Below are positions 35,753 to 43,590 of a stretch of 64,000 nucleotides of DNA, in pieces. The position numbers and the translations under genes are program-made. The stretch is taken from the NCBI GenBank assembly GCA_963730735.1, contig CAVSSX010000007.1, positions 1,612,001 to 1,676,000 on the forward strand, given 5' to 3'. Each line of letters starts with the position of its first letter. Within the stretch, counting starts at the first letter, position 1. The stretch comes from CAVSSX01 sp963730735. Lineage in GTDB: Bacteria > Actinomycetota > Acidimicrobiia > Acidimicrobiales > RAAP-2. The notes beneath the pieces are model-generated. The model was not told the DNA's origin. It made no database searches and was given only the letters and a program-made list of their open reading frames with translations.

Positions 35753-35790
35753 GTTGGTAGATTCACTCACGGACGTCACAGGGGGTCCCC

Positions 35791-37001
35791 ATGTCAGAAC
35801 CACGCTCACTCGGTTTCCCGGTCTTCGACGCCGACAACCACCTCTACGAGACCACCGACGCACTGACCAAGTACCTCCCGCCGGAGTACAAGGGCGCCAT
35901 CGACTACGTCGACGTCCACGGCCGGACGAAGATCATGGTCCGCGGCCAGGTCAGCGACTACATCCCGAACCCGACGTTCGACCGGGTCGGCCGTCCGGGC
36001 GCCCAGGAGGAGTACTTCCGGGTCGGCAACCCCGAGGGCAAGTCCCACCGCGAGATCATCGGCCGGGGCATCGACTGCCCGCCGGCGTTCCGTGAGGCCG
36101 GCCCCCGCCTCGAGCTGCTCGACGAGCAGGGCATCGAGTACGCCCTCATGCTGCCCACGCTGGCCAGCCTGATCGAGGAGCGGATGCGCGACGACCCGGA
36201 CCTGTGCGCCGCCGCCATCCACGCCCTCAACCAGTGGATGCTCGACGCCTGGCCCTACGCCTACGAGAACCGGGTCTTCTCGACGCCGATCATCACGCCC
36301 GGCATCGTCTCGCAAGGCCATCGAGGAGCTGGAGTTCGTGCTCGAGCACGGCGCCCGGGTCATCCTGATGCGCCCGGCTCCGGCCTGGGGCTACGCGCGG
36401 CCCGCGCTCGTTCGCCCTGGAGGAGTTCGACGAGTACTGGTCGAAGGTGGAGGAGGCCGGCATCCTGGTCGTCATCCACGCCTCGGACTCGGGCTACGTC
36501 CGCTACACCAACGAGTGGGAAGGCTCGTCGACCGAGACGCAGGCGTTCGCCAAGCCGCAGCGCTTCTCGGCGTCGGTGCGTGACACCCACCGGGACATCC
36601 AGGACGCGGTCACCTCGCTGATCACGCACGGGACGCTGTGGCGGCACCCCAAGCTCAAGATCGCTCTCATCGAGAACGGTGCCGGCTGGGTGCCCTCGCT
36701 GCTGGAGCACCTGGACCACACCTACAAGACGATGCCCCAGGAGTACCCCGAGAAGCCCTCGGACACCTTCAAGCGGCACTTCTGGATGCACCCGTTCCAC
36801 GAGGAGGACCCCCGCAAGCTGGTGGAGCTGCTCGGCGCCGACCACATCATCTTCGGTTCCGACTACCCCCACGTCGAGGGTCTGGCCGACCCGGTCTCGT
36901 ACGTCGACGAGCTGCAGGGTCTGCCCGAAGAGGACATCCGCAAGATCATGAGCGGCAACATGATGGGCCTGCTCGGTCTGAAGGAGACGGTCAACGCCTG
37001 A
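35791..37001 (+). CDS. Amidohydrolase family (amidohydrolase_2) protein, two frameshifts
   Basis: A metal-dependent hydrolase of the ACMSD/amidohydrolase_2 family, about 400 residues. Segment 1 (35791 to about 36310) has FPVFDADNHLYETTDALTKY, where DADNHLYE replaces the usual DxHxHxxE. Segment 2 (about 36312 to 36400) has KAIEELEFVLEHGARVILMR. Segment 3 (about 36405 to 37001) has SFALEEFDEYWSKVEEAGIL, IHASDSGYV, LKIALIENGAGWVPSLLEHL and IIFGSDYPHVEGLADP with the catalytic Asp/His. Both shifts are +1. The gene is expressed from the TATAAT promoter upstream and starts after GGGGG at an 8-nt spacing. It probably acts on an aromatic or lactone intermediate. Confidence 0.82.
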
Positions 37002-37038
37002 CCGACCGACGACCCCACTGGGGTCGCCACGAGTACCT

Positions 37039-37068
37039 GGAACCGCCCGGCTTCGGCCGGGCAGTTCC
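37039..37068. terminator. UUCG-tetraloop hairpin between convergent genes
   Basis: GGAACCGCCCGGC (37039-37051), loop TTCG, GCCGGGCAGTTCC (37056-37068): a 13-bp stem with one C-A mismatch and an exceptionally stable UUCG tetraloop. It separates the amidohydrolase (ends 37001) from the convergent glycosylase-like gene (ends 37098). There is no U-tract on either side, so it is a likely bidirectional terminator or 3' end stabiliser. Confidence 0.6.
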
Positions 37069-37097
37069 GCGCCCGGGCCCGGGACATCGACCCCTGG

Positions 37098-38201
37098 TCA
37101 GTCGGCCGGTCGCACGGCGAATTCGTAGCGGCCGGCGTCCTCTTCGAGGAAGGCCAGGACGGCCCGGCCCTCGGGCTCGAGCGAGCCGACGACCTTCTTC
37201 GTCAGCCGGCGCAGCGGGGTGAGCTCGAGGGTGGCCACGTCCTTGCGCCTGGACGTCGACCAGGTGCCGACCACCGTGCCGTCGAGGAGGACGGCCGCCT
37301 TCACCCGCAGGTTCTTGGTCACCAGGCCGGCCCGGTGCTCGTCGGCCACCACCCGGCGTCGGTCGGCATGGGCCAGCACCAGGCTGTCGAACTCGGGCAG
37401 GAAGCGGACCGGGGCCGGAGTGTCGGGGTCGGGGCGGGGGGCCTCGTCCAGATCGAACAGCTGGTGCCCCTGGTCGTCGCGGAACCGGCGCAGCGGCGGG
37501 TCGACCGACTCGAGGAGCTGCTTGGCCCCGGTCAGCCCCGACCACGTCTGGAAATCCGCTGCGCTGGCCGGTCCGAAGGCGGCCAGGTAGCGGGCGGCCA
37601 ACGCCGGGGCCCGGTCGCCCGGAGCGAGCGACGTCCCGAGGAACGGCGCAGCCGGGGTCACGGGGGCGTTGGCGGCGAAGCCCCACCGGTCGTCGCCCGG
37701 CACCATCACCAGTGGCAGCCGGGTCCGCACGGCGTAGCCCAGGGCCCGTTCGTCGACGTCGGGGAACTGCGCCTGGAGCCGGGGCCGGAGGTCGTCGAAG
37801 CGGGCTGGGGCCTCGGCCAGGAGGTGCTCGGCGGCCTCGAGGACGGCCGGGAGGTCGAGGGCGTCGGCCTTGGCCCCGAGCACCTTCATGGCCCGGGCCA
37901 TGACCGGGTCGAGGCTGGCCCGGAAGGCCACCAGGTCGTCGGCGGTCAGGAGGTGCAGGGTGGCCCGGAAGGCCGTGGCCCGCACCACCGTGCGGTCACT
38001 CAGTGCGCCGAGTAACTGTTGGCGGTCGAAGTCGGCCACCCGGTTCCACAGGCCGGCGAACGCCGGGCGGGCCTCCTGCGCCTGGAGGCCACCCACCCGG
38101 GCGACGGCGTCGACGGCGCCGACGTCAGCCCGCTCGAGCAGGAGCTGCCGGGCCAGGGTGGCCCGGCCCAGGGTCCGCAGGTCGAGCACGTCGTCGGCCA
38201 T
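37098..38201 (-). CDS. Winged-helix DNA glycosylase AlkZ-like protein (HTH_42)
   Basis: A 367-residue protein of the HTH_42/AlkZ superfamily (PF06224). The N-terminal region contains ARVGGLQAQEARPAFAGLWN: Gln40-Ala41-Gln42 matches the QxQ catalytic motif described for AlkZ-type glycosylases, as opposed to QxD in YcaQ. Further hallmarks are RTVVRATAFRATLHLLTADD and ARYLAAFGPASAADFQTWSG (winged helices), and RRVVADEHRAGLVTKNLRVK near the C-terminus. It probably removes bulky alkylated or cross-linked bases. It begins 5 nt after the agmatine deiminase stop on the same strand, so it is in that operon; whether the combination matters is unclear. Confidence 0.85.
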   Translation of the reverse strand: MADDVLDLRTLGRATLARQLLLERADVGAVDAVARVGGLQAQEARPAFAGLWNRVADFDRQQLLGALSDRTVVRATAFRATLHLLTADDLVAFRASLDPVMARAMKVLGAKADALDLPAVLEAAEHLLAEAPARFDDLRPRLQAQFPDVDERALGYAVRTRLPLVMVPGDDRWGFAANAPVTPAAPFLGTSLAPGDRAPALAARYLAAFGPASAADFQTWSGLTGAKQLLESVDPPLRRFRDDQGHQLFDLDEAPRPDPDTPAPVRFLPEFDSLVLAHADRRRVVADEHRAGLVTKNLRVKAAVLLDGTVVGTWSTSRRKDVATLELTPLRRLTKKVVGSLEPEGRAVLAFLEEDAGRYEFAVRPAD

Positions 38202-38206
38202 CGGAC

Positions 38207-39325
38207 TCAGCGCCCCTCAGCCGGGGCGACGGCCGGCACCTGTTGGGTGATGCAGTGGATGCCGCCGCCGCCGAGGAGGATCTCCCGGGCGGGCACCCCA
38301 ACCACCCGGCGCCCCGGGAAGAGACGGGTCAGGGTCTCGGCCACCTCGTCGTCGTGGGCCGGGTCCAGGGTCGGGTGCACCACGACCTGGTTGCCGAGGT
38401 AGAAGTTGACGTAGGAGGCGGCCAGCGGGTCGCCGCCCCGTCGCGGCTTGGCCCCGGCTTGGCGGTCGATGCCCGCCGCCTCCTCGTCGGTCATCACCGG
38501 TCGGGTCGGTGCGGGCATGGTCAGGACCTCGAGCGGGCGGCCCCGGGCGTCGGTCGACGCCTCGAGAAACCGGCGGGCCTCGACCGACCGTTCGTGCTGG
38601 GGGTCGTCCGGGTCGTCCTCCCACGTCAGGAGGACCCGGCCCGGCTCGACGAAGCAGGCCAGGTTGTCCACGTGGCCGTCGGTCTCGTCGAGGTGGAGCC
38701 CCCGGGGAATCCAGAGCACGGTCTCGACGCCGAGATACCGACGCAGCAGCGTCTCGATCTCGGATCGGCGCAGTCCGGGGTTTCGGTTGCGGTTGAGGAG
38801 GCACTCCTCGGTGGTGAGGCACGTGCCGTCACCGTCGACGTGGACGGCCCCGCCCTCGAGCACCAGCGGGGCCCGATAGCGGGGAGCGGCCTCGAGGTCG
38901 CAGACCTTGGCCGCCACCCGGTCGTCCTCGGCCCACGGGAAGAACAGCCCGCCGTCCAGGCCGCCCCAGGCGTTGAAGATCCAGTCGACGCCCCGCCGCC
39001 GCCGCCGGTCGGCGTCCACGACGAACGTCGGTCCGGTATCGCGGGCCCAGGCGTCGTCGGTGGTCATCTCGACCACCCGCACCTCGTCGGGGAGCGTGGC
39101 CCGGGCGTGCGTCCACTGGCGGCCCGAGGCGCACACCGTCACCGGTTCGCTGGTGGCGATGGCCGAGGCCACGGCGGCGAATGCCGTCTGGGCCGGCTTG
39201 GCGCCCAGGCGCCAGGTGTCGGTGCGCTCGGGCCAGATCAGGTAGCACCCGGCATGGGGTTCGAACTCGGCCGGCATGGCGAAGCCGTCGTCGGCCGGAG
39301 CGGAGGGGAGCGGGGCGGAGGGCAT
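38207..39325 (-). CDS. aguA: Agmatine deiminase
   Basis: A 372-residue pentein-fold guanidine-modifying enzyme. Motifs are MPAEFEPHAGCYLIWPERTD near the start (substrate binding), DAWARDTGPTFVVD, EGGAVHVDGDGTCLTTEECL, HLDETDGHVDNLACFVEPG, and the nucleophile Cys358 in LLGGGGIHCITQQVP. It converts agmatine to N-carbamoylputrescine. It is transcribed divergently (84-nt gap) from the gene for the next step, N-carbamoylputrescine amidase. ATG 39325 is chosen; an ATG 16 codons later (MPAEFEPH) is the more usual N-terminus and cannot be excluded. Confidence 0.92.
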   Translation of the reverse strand: MPSAPLPSAPADDGFAMPAEFEPHAGCYLIWPERTDTWRLGAKPAQTAFAAVASAIATSEPVTVCASGRQWTHARATLPDEVRVVEMTTDDAWARDTGPTFVVDADRRRRRGVDWIFNAWGGLDGGLFFPWAEDDRVAAKVCDLEAAPRYRAPLVLEGGAVHVDGDGTCLTTEECLLNRNRNPGLRRSEIETLLRRYLGVETVLWIPRGLHLDETDGHVDNLACFVEPGRVLLTWEDDPDDPQHERSVEARRFLEASTDARGRPLEVLTMPAPTRPVMTDEEAAGIDRQAGAKPRRGGDPLAASYVNFYLGNQVVVHPTLDPAHDDEVAETLTRLFPGRRVVGVPAREILLGGGGIHCITQQVPAVAPAEGR

Positions 39326-39409
39326 GCCGACGTGGGTGGGGGTGCCGACTCCAGCATACGGCGGACCGACCGGCGGTAGCCTGGCGTCGATCGTGACCGG
39401 GAGGCGGCG

Positions 39410-40264
<855 letters not shown>

Positions 40265-40310
40265 CAGCCGGTCGAGGGGGTTGGCCCGGTCGCCGACCGA
40301 GCGCCGCCGG

Positions 40311-40508
40311 TCAGCGGGCGAACAGGTGCCACCCCAGCCAGGCCCAGGCGAGCAGGAGCAGCACCCGGACGGCGACCGGATGGGCCACGATGCCCACCAG
40401 CCGACCGAGCCCGATCCATCGGGACGGCCACCGCAGCGCCACGACCTCCGCACCGACCAGGGCGCCCAACAGCACGGCCCAGACCACCAGTGCGGTGGTG
40501 TGGGTCAC
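40311..40508 (-). CDS. DUF6186-like small membrane protein
   Basis: A 65-residue protein with two predicted membrane helices (ALVVWAVLLGALVGAEVVAL and VRVLLLLAWAWLGWHLFAR). The C-terminal WLGWHLFAR is characteristic of the actinobacterial DUF6186 family. It starts at GTG 40508, overlapping the upstream membrane gene by 4 nt (GTGA), which fixes the start. A much longer frame covering the same strand is shadow sequence. Function unknown. Confidence 0.7.
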   Translation of the reverse strand: MTHTTALVVWAVLLGALVGAEVVALRWPSRWIGLGRLVGIVAHPVAVRVLLLLAWAWLGWHLFAR

Positions 40509-40945
40509 CGGGTCACCAAGAAGGCGCCCAGGGCCAGCCAGGCCGCGGCCACCAACGCCTTGGTCGCGTGCCAGCGGGTGATCGACACCTCCAGCGAACT
40601 CAAGGTGGGGTGCGAGGACCTCGGCATGCCGAAGAGCATCACCAGCTCCCACGCCACCAGCAGACCGAGCACGAGGGCCCACACCCACCAGCCACGGGTC
40701 GTGTTGGCCGATCGGCCGCCGCTAACCAGCGTCGTGGCTCCGGCCGGCGACCGACGACGGGCAACCACGACCGCGCCGATCCCCACCCCGACGATCGGTA
40801 CCGCCGTCAGGATGTCGGCCGACGTGGTGAACGGGGTGGTGCCGGCCAGGATCCAGGCGTACACCAGGGCCACAACGATCCCAATGAGAAGCCCGGGGGA
40901 GGGTCCCGGTCGAGTGCCGGCCGGCGACCCCTTGTCGTCGATCAT
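40505..40945 (-). CDS. Hypothetical membrane protein (4 TM)
   Basis: A 146-residue integral membrane protein with helices at about LLIGIVVALVYAWILAG, LTAVPIVGVGIGAVVVA, WWVWALVLGLLVAWELVMLF and ATKALVAAAWLALGAFLVTR. The short hydrophilic loop between helices 2 and 3 contains RRRSPAGATTLVSGGRS. I do not recognise the family beyond its pairing with DUF6186. It is coupled to the DUF6186-like gene by a 4-nt overlap. Confidence 0.7.
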   Translation of the reverse strand: MIDDKGSPAGTRPGPSPGLLIGIVVALVYAWILAGTTPFTTSADILTAVPIVGVGIGAVVVARRRSPAGATTLVSGGRSANTTRGWWVWALVLGLLVAWELVMLFGMPRSSHPTLSSLEVSITRWHATKALVAAAWLALGAFLVTR

Positions 40946-41090
40946 CGGCGCTCGCCTCTCCCCCCAGAGCGGATGCCGGCAACCGGGGCCTCGGGGTGTA
41001 CCGCCACCGTAGGTCGGCAGCGCGGGGTCTGCCGCAGTGCGGGGAGGTGGCGGTGAGAACGGCGCACGACTGGCGCCGTCGATGGGGCGT

Positions 41091-41489
41091 TCAGCTGCGG
41101 CCGAGTGCGACGTGCGGGTCGTCGTACGACTTGAGTTCGATGAGGTTCCCGCTGGGGTCGGCGATCGTGGCGCTGGTCTTGCCCCGGAGGGTCCCGAGCG
41201 TGTCGTGGGTGAGCGGACGCACCCACGACACGTCCGACCCTTCCAATCGGGCCACCAGTTCCACGAGGGCCGCCCGCTCGAGCGTCACGCCGAAGTGACG
41301 GGCGCCCTGGTCGGCATCGGGAAGGACGTGGTCGGGCTGCAGTTGAAGGGTGAGCTGGAGCCCGTAGAACCAGACGTCGATTCCCGCCGCCACCGGTCGG
41401 CCGGGCGGACAAACCAGGAGATCGACGTAGAACGACCGTGTCGCCTCGAGGTCGCGCACGGGGAGAGACAGGTGCAGGATGGGATCCAC
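41091..41489 (-). CDS. VOC family protein (glyoxalase/bleomycin-resistance type)
   Basis: A 132-residue VOC-fold protein. The first beta-alpha unit is ILHLSLPVRDLEATRSFYVD, the central part has LQLTLQLQPDHVLPD and HFGVTLERAALVELVARLEG, and the last strand contains ATIADPSGNLIELKSYDDP with the conserved Glu. It could be a lyase or a dioxygenase. Start ATG 41489. The 205-nt region upstream, before the divergent acetyltransferase, has no recognisable gene. Confidence 0.84.
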   Translation of the reverse strand: MDPILHLSLPVRDLEATRSFYVDLLVCPPGRPVAAGIDVWFYGLQLTLQLQPDHVLPDADQGARHFGVTLERAALVELVARLEGSDVSWVRPLTHDTLGTLRGKTSATIADPSGNLIELKSYDDPHVALGRS

Positions 41490-41694
41490 GTCCCGATGCT
41501 AGGAGCCGGTTCCCCGATCCCGCGAGCCGCGGCGTGTCGATGGAGATCGACTGCCGGCGGGTAGGCCGGGCTCCGGTAGCGGTGGCGGCCGACGTTGGGT
41601 AGTGGGTCAGTTTGAATCACCCGGCGATTGCGGCCGGCGACGCCGACCACGCCTGGTCGGTACGGGAGATCGCTGGTCTGCTTGACTGAGCGAG

Positions 41695-42231
41695 GTGGGA
41701 GACGTTCGGTGTCGCCCGGCTGGGCCTGAGGACTTCGCCTTTCTCGCCACGATGCTTGGCGAGGCCGCGGTCTGGCGTCCCGACAAACCGACACCGAGCG
41801 GTGACCAAGTGCTCGCCGATCCCCGCTTCGCGATGTACCTCCTCGGATGGCCGATGCAGGGTGACTATGGACTGATTGCCGAAGAAGATGGACCGATTGG
41901 CGCGGCCTGGTATCGGAGCTACACCGAGGCAACCCACGGCCATGGTTTCGTCGCTGAGGACATCCCGGAGCTGTCGATTGCAGTCATCGCATCCCGTCGG
42001 CACGAAGGGATCGGACGACGGCTCCTCGTCGATCTCGTCGAGGCCAGCATTGCCCAGAGGTACCCAGCCATCAGTCTCAGTGTCAACGACGGCAATCCGG
42101 CGCGAGGCCTCTACGAATCGGTCGGTTTCGTCTATGTCGGAAAGCGGGGATCGACCTGGACGATGGTCCGGCACGCGGCTCGATCAACTGACCCACGACC
42201 CGCCGTTGCCGCCGGTGTCCGACGTCGCTAG
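41695..42231 (+). CDS. GNAT family N-acetyltransferase
   Basis: A 178-residue GNAT protein. Motif A (acetyl-CoA pyrophosphate loop) is visible as ASRRHEGIGRRLLVDLVEAS, followed by ISLSVNDGNPARGLYESVGF (motif B). The first half carries GYxxE-like and WYRSYTEATHGHGF segments for the acceptor site. Third-position GC is visibly lower than in neighbours (many AT-ending codons), suggesting recent acquisition. The stop TAG (42229-42231) is part of the -10 of the aromatic leader promoter downstream. Start GTG 41695; substrate unknown. Confidence 0.82.
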   Translation: MGDVRCRPAGPEDFAFLATMLGEAAVWRPDKPTPSGDQVLADPRFAMYLLGWPMQGDYGLIAEEDGPIGAAWYRSYTEATHGHGFVAEDIPELSIAVIASRRHEGIGRRLLVDLVEASIAQRYPAISLSVNDGNPARGLYESVGFVYVGKRGSTWTMVRHAARSTDPRPAVAAGVRRR

Positions 42232-42234
42232 GGT
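42206..42234 (+). promoter_or_regulatory. Promoter for the aromatic leader/aroG transcript
   Basis: TTGCCG (42206-42211), 17-nt spacer, TAGGGT (42229-42234). The predicted start of transcription 7 nt later falls at 42241-42242, at the ATG of the leader peptide, so the leader would be translated leaderless. The -10 overlaps the GNAT stop codon. Confidence 0.6.
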
Positions 42235-42241
42235 CTTGGGC

Positions 42242-42307
42242 ATGCAGCGCTATTGGTGGTTTTCGAGGCCGGCCCCGGGTGGGCACGGCAGCGACTCCCT
42301 GCGCTGA
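42242..42307 (+). CDS. Aromatic amino acid attenuator leader peptide (MQRYWWFSRP...)
   Basis: A 21-residue ORF with Tyr-Trp-Trp-Phe at codons 4 to 7 (TAT TGG TGG TTT) and stop TGA at 42305-42307. All three aromatic amino acids are represented within four consecutive codons. The TAT and TTT codons are the rarer synonyms in this GC-rich genome, which should make stalling more sensitive. The terminator begins 26 nt after the stop and aroG starts 62 nt after that terminator, which is the arrangement of pheA/trp-type ribosome-mediated attenuation. The ORF has no homology of its own, as expected for leader peptides. Confidence 0.85.
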   Translation: MQRYWWFSRPAPGGHGSDSLR

Positions 42308-42333
42308 CCTCCCCTTCCCAAAGCCGGCCCACT

Positions 42334-42360
42334 GCAGAGGCGAAAGCCTCTGCTTTTTTT
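42334..42360 (+). terminator. Intrinsic terminator of the aroG attenuator
   Basis: Perfect 8-bp stem GCAGAGGC (42334-42341), GAAA tetraloop, GCCTCTGC (42346-42353), followed directly by seven T residues (42354-42360). This is by far the most consensus-like rho-independent terminator in the window and it lies between the leader peptide and aroG. An alternative helix is possible just upstream: 42279-42289 (GTGGGCACGGC) with 42323-42332 (GCCGGCCCAC), ten pairs with one bulged A. Confidence 0.9.
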
Positions 42361-42421
42361 GTCCCTCACGGGCCGGCCGGCGTCGAAGCGACCACGGGCG
42401 GCTCAACGAACAGGAGCTCCC

Positions 42422-43507
42422 ATGGCACCCCGCACCGACCACCCCGACACCCAGAACGGCGACCTCCCCTCGCCGGCGCGACTCCGTCGGGAGCTGCCCC
42501 TCTCGGCCCTCCAGGCGGCCGTGGTCGGGCGAGGGCGTCGTGACATCGTCCGGATCCTTGACGGCACTGACGACCGCCTGCTGATCGTGGTCGGGCCGTG
42601 TTCGGTCCACGACCCGGCGGCCCTGCTCGAGTACGCCGCCCTCCTGGCCCGGGTGGCCGAACGTCGTCGCCAGGCCCTGTGCGTGGTGCTCCGGGCGTAC
42701 GTCGAGAAACCCCGGACGACGCTCGGTTGGCGGGGCCTGGTCCACGACCCGCACCTCGATGGGAGCGGCGACGTGGCCGCCGGACTGGCGGCGTCCCGGG
42801 CGGTGCTCCGCCAGGTGCTCGACCTGGGCCTGCCGGTGGGCACCGAGCTGGTCGACCCGGTGGTCGCTCCGTACCTGGCCGACACCCTGAGTTGGGCGGC
42901 GGTGGGGGCGAGGACCGTGGAGAGCCCGGTGCACCGGCACCTGGCGAGCGGCCTGGGCCTGCCGGTCGGATTCAAGAACTCGACGTCGGGCGACGTCCAG
43001 GCGGCAGTGGACGCGGTGGTGGTGGCCGCCGCCGCCCACGTGAGCCTGGGCATCGGGGACGACGGGCGGGCGCAGCGGCGGGAGACCTCGGGCAACCCGT
43101 GGGGCCACGTCGTGCTGCGGGGGTCCGAGCGGACGAGCAATTTCGCCCCGTCCGACGTGGCCGACGTCGGCGCCCGGCTGGGCCGGGCCGGCCACCGGGC
43201 CGGGGTGGTGGTGGACGCCAGCCACGGCAACAGCGGACGGGACCACCGTCGCCAGGCCGGGGTGGTGTCGGACCTCTGTCGCCGGGTGGCCGTGGGTGAG
43301 CCCGGGGTGGCCGGCGTGATGCTCGAGAGCTTCCTGGTCGAGGGGCGTCAGCCGCTCGCCCCCGGTCCCCTCACCTACGGCCAGAGCGTCACCGACGCCT
43401 GCCTGGGCTGGGGGGCGACCGAGGCCCTCCTGGAGGACCTGGCCTCGGCGGTCGAACGACGCCGGGTCACGCCTCCGGTCGAGCTGCGTTGCCGGATCGG
43501 GGCCTGA
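42422..43507 (+). CDS. aroG: 3-deoxy-7-phosphoheptulonate (DAHP) synthase, class I AroG type
   Basis: A 361-residue class I DAHP synthase, the entry enzyme of the shikimate pathway (PEP plus erythrose 4-phosphate to DAHP). Motifs are IVVGPCSVHDPAALLEYAAL, VLRAYVEKPRTTLGWRGL, VGTELVDPV, ARTVESPVHRHL, VGFKNSTSGDVQAAVDA, and VVDASHGNSGRDHRRQ with metal-binding His; the PEP-binding Arg and Lys are in the KPRTTLGW segment. ATG 42422 follows AGGAG. Upstream attenuation by aromatic residues fits its role as the flux-controlling step. It is not clustered with other aro genes here. Gene symbols aroF/aroG/aroH cannot be separated from sequence alone. Confidence 0.92.
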   Translation: MAPRTDHPDTQNGDLPSPARLRRELPLSALQAAVVGRGRRDIVRILDGTDDRLLIVVGPCSVHDPAALLEYAALLARVAERRRQALCVVLRAYVEKPRTTLGWRGLVHDPHLDGSGDVAAGLAASRAVLRQVLDLGLPVGTELVDPVVAPYLADTLSWAAVGARTVESPVHRHLASGLGLPVGFKNSTSGDVQAAVDAVVVAAAAHVSLGIGDDGRAQRRETSGNPWGHVVLRGSERTSNFAPSDVADVGARLGRAGHRAGVVVDASHGNSGRDHRRQAGVVSDLCRRVAVGEPGVAGVMLESFLVEGRQPLAPGPLTYGQSVTDACLGWGATEALLEDLASAVERRRVTPPVELRCRIGA

Positions 43508-43590
43508 GCCGGGCGGCGACCTCGCGGTTCCACAGGAGGGGGTGGGGGGGTGCACACCGCGCCCACAGGTTTACCCACCAGGCTGGTGGG

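Noticed and set aside
41490..41694. Possible gene or RNA between the VOC and GNAT genes
   Set aside because: No frame, stem or tRNA pattern stood out in this 205-nt region; it is probably just promoter space.
42331..42360. A T-box riboswitch in place of leader-peptide attenuation
   Set aside because: I see no T-box consensus loop and no specifier stem. The 66-nt coding leader with clustered aromatic codons explains the layout better.
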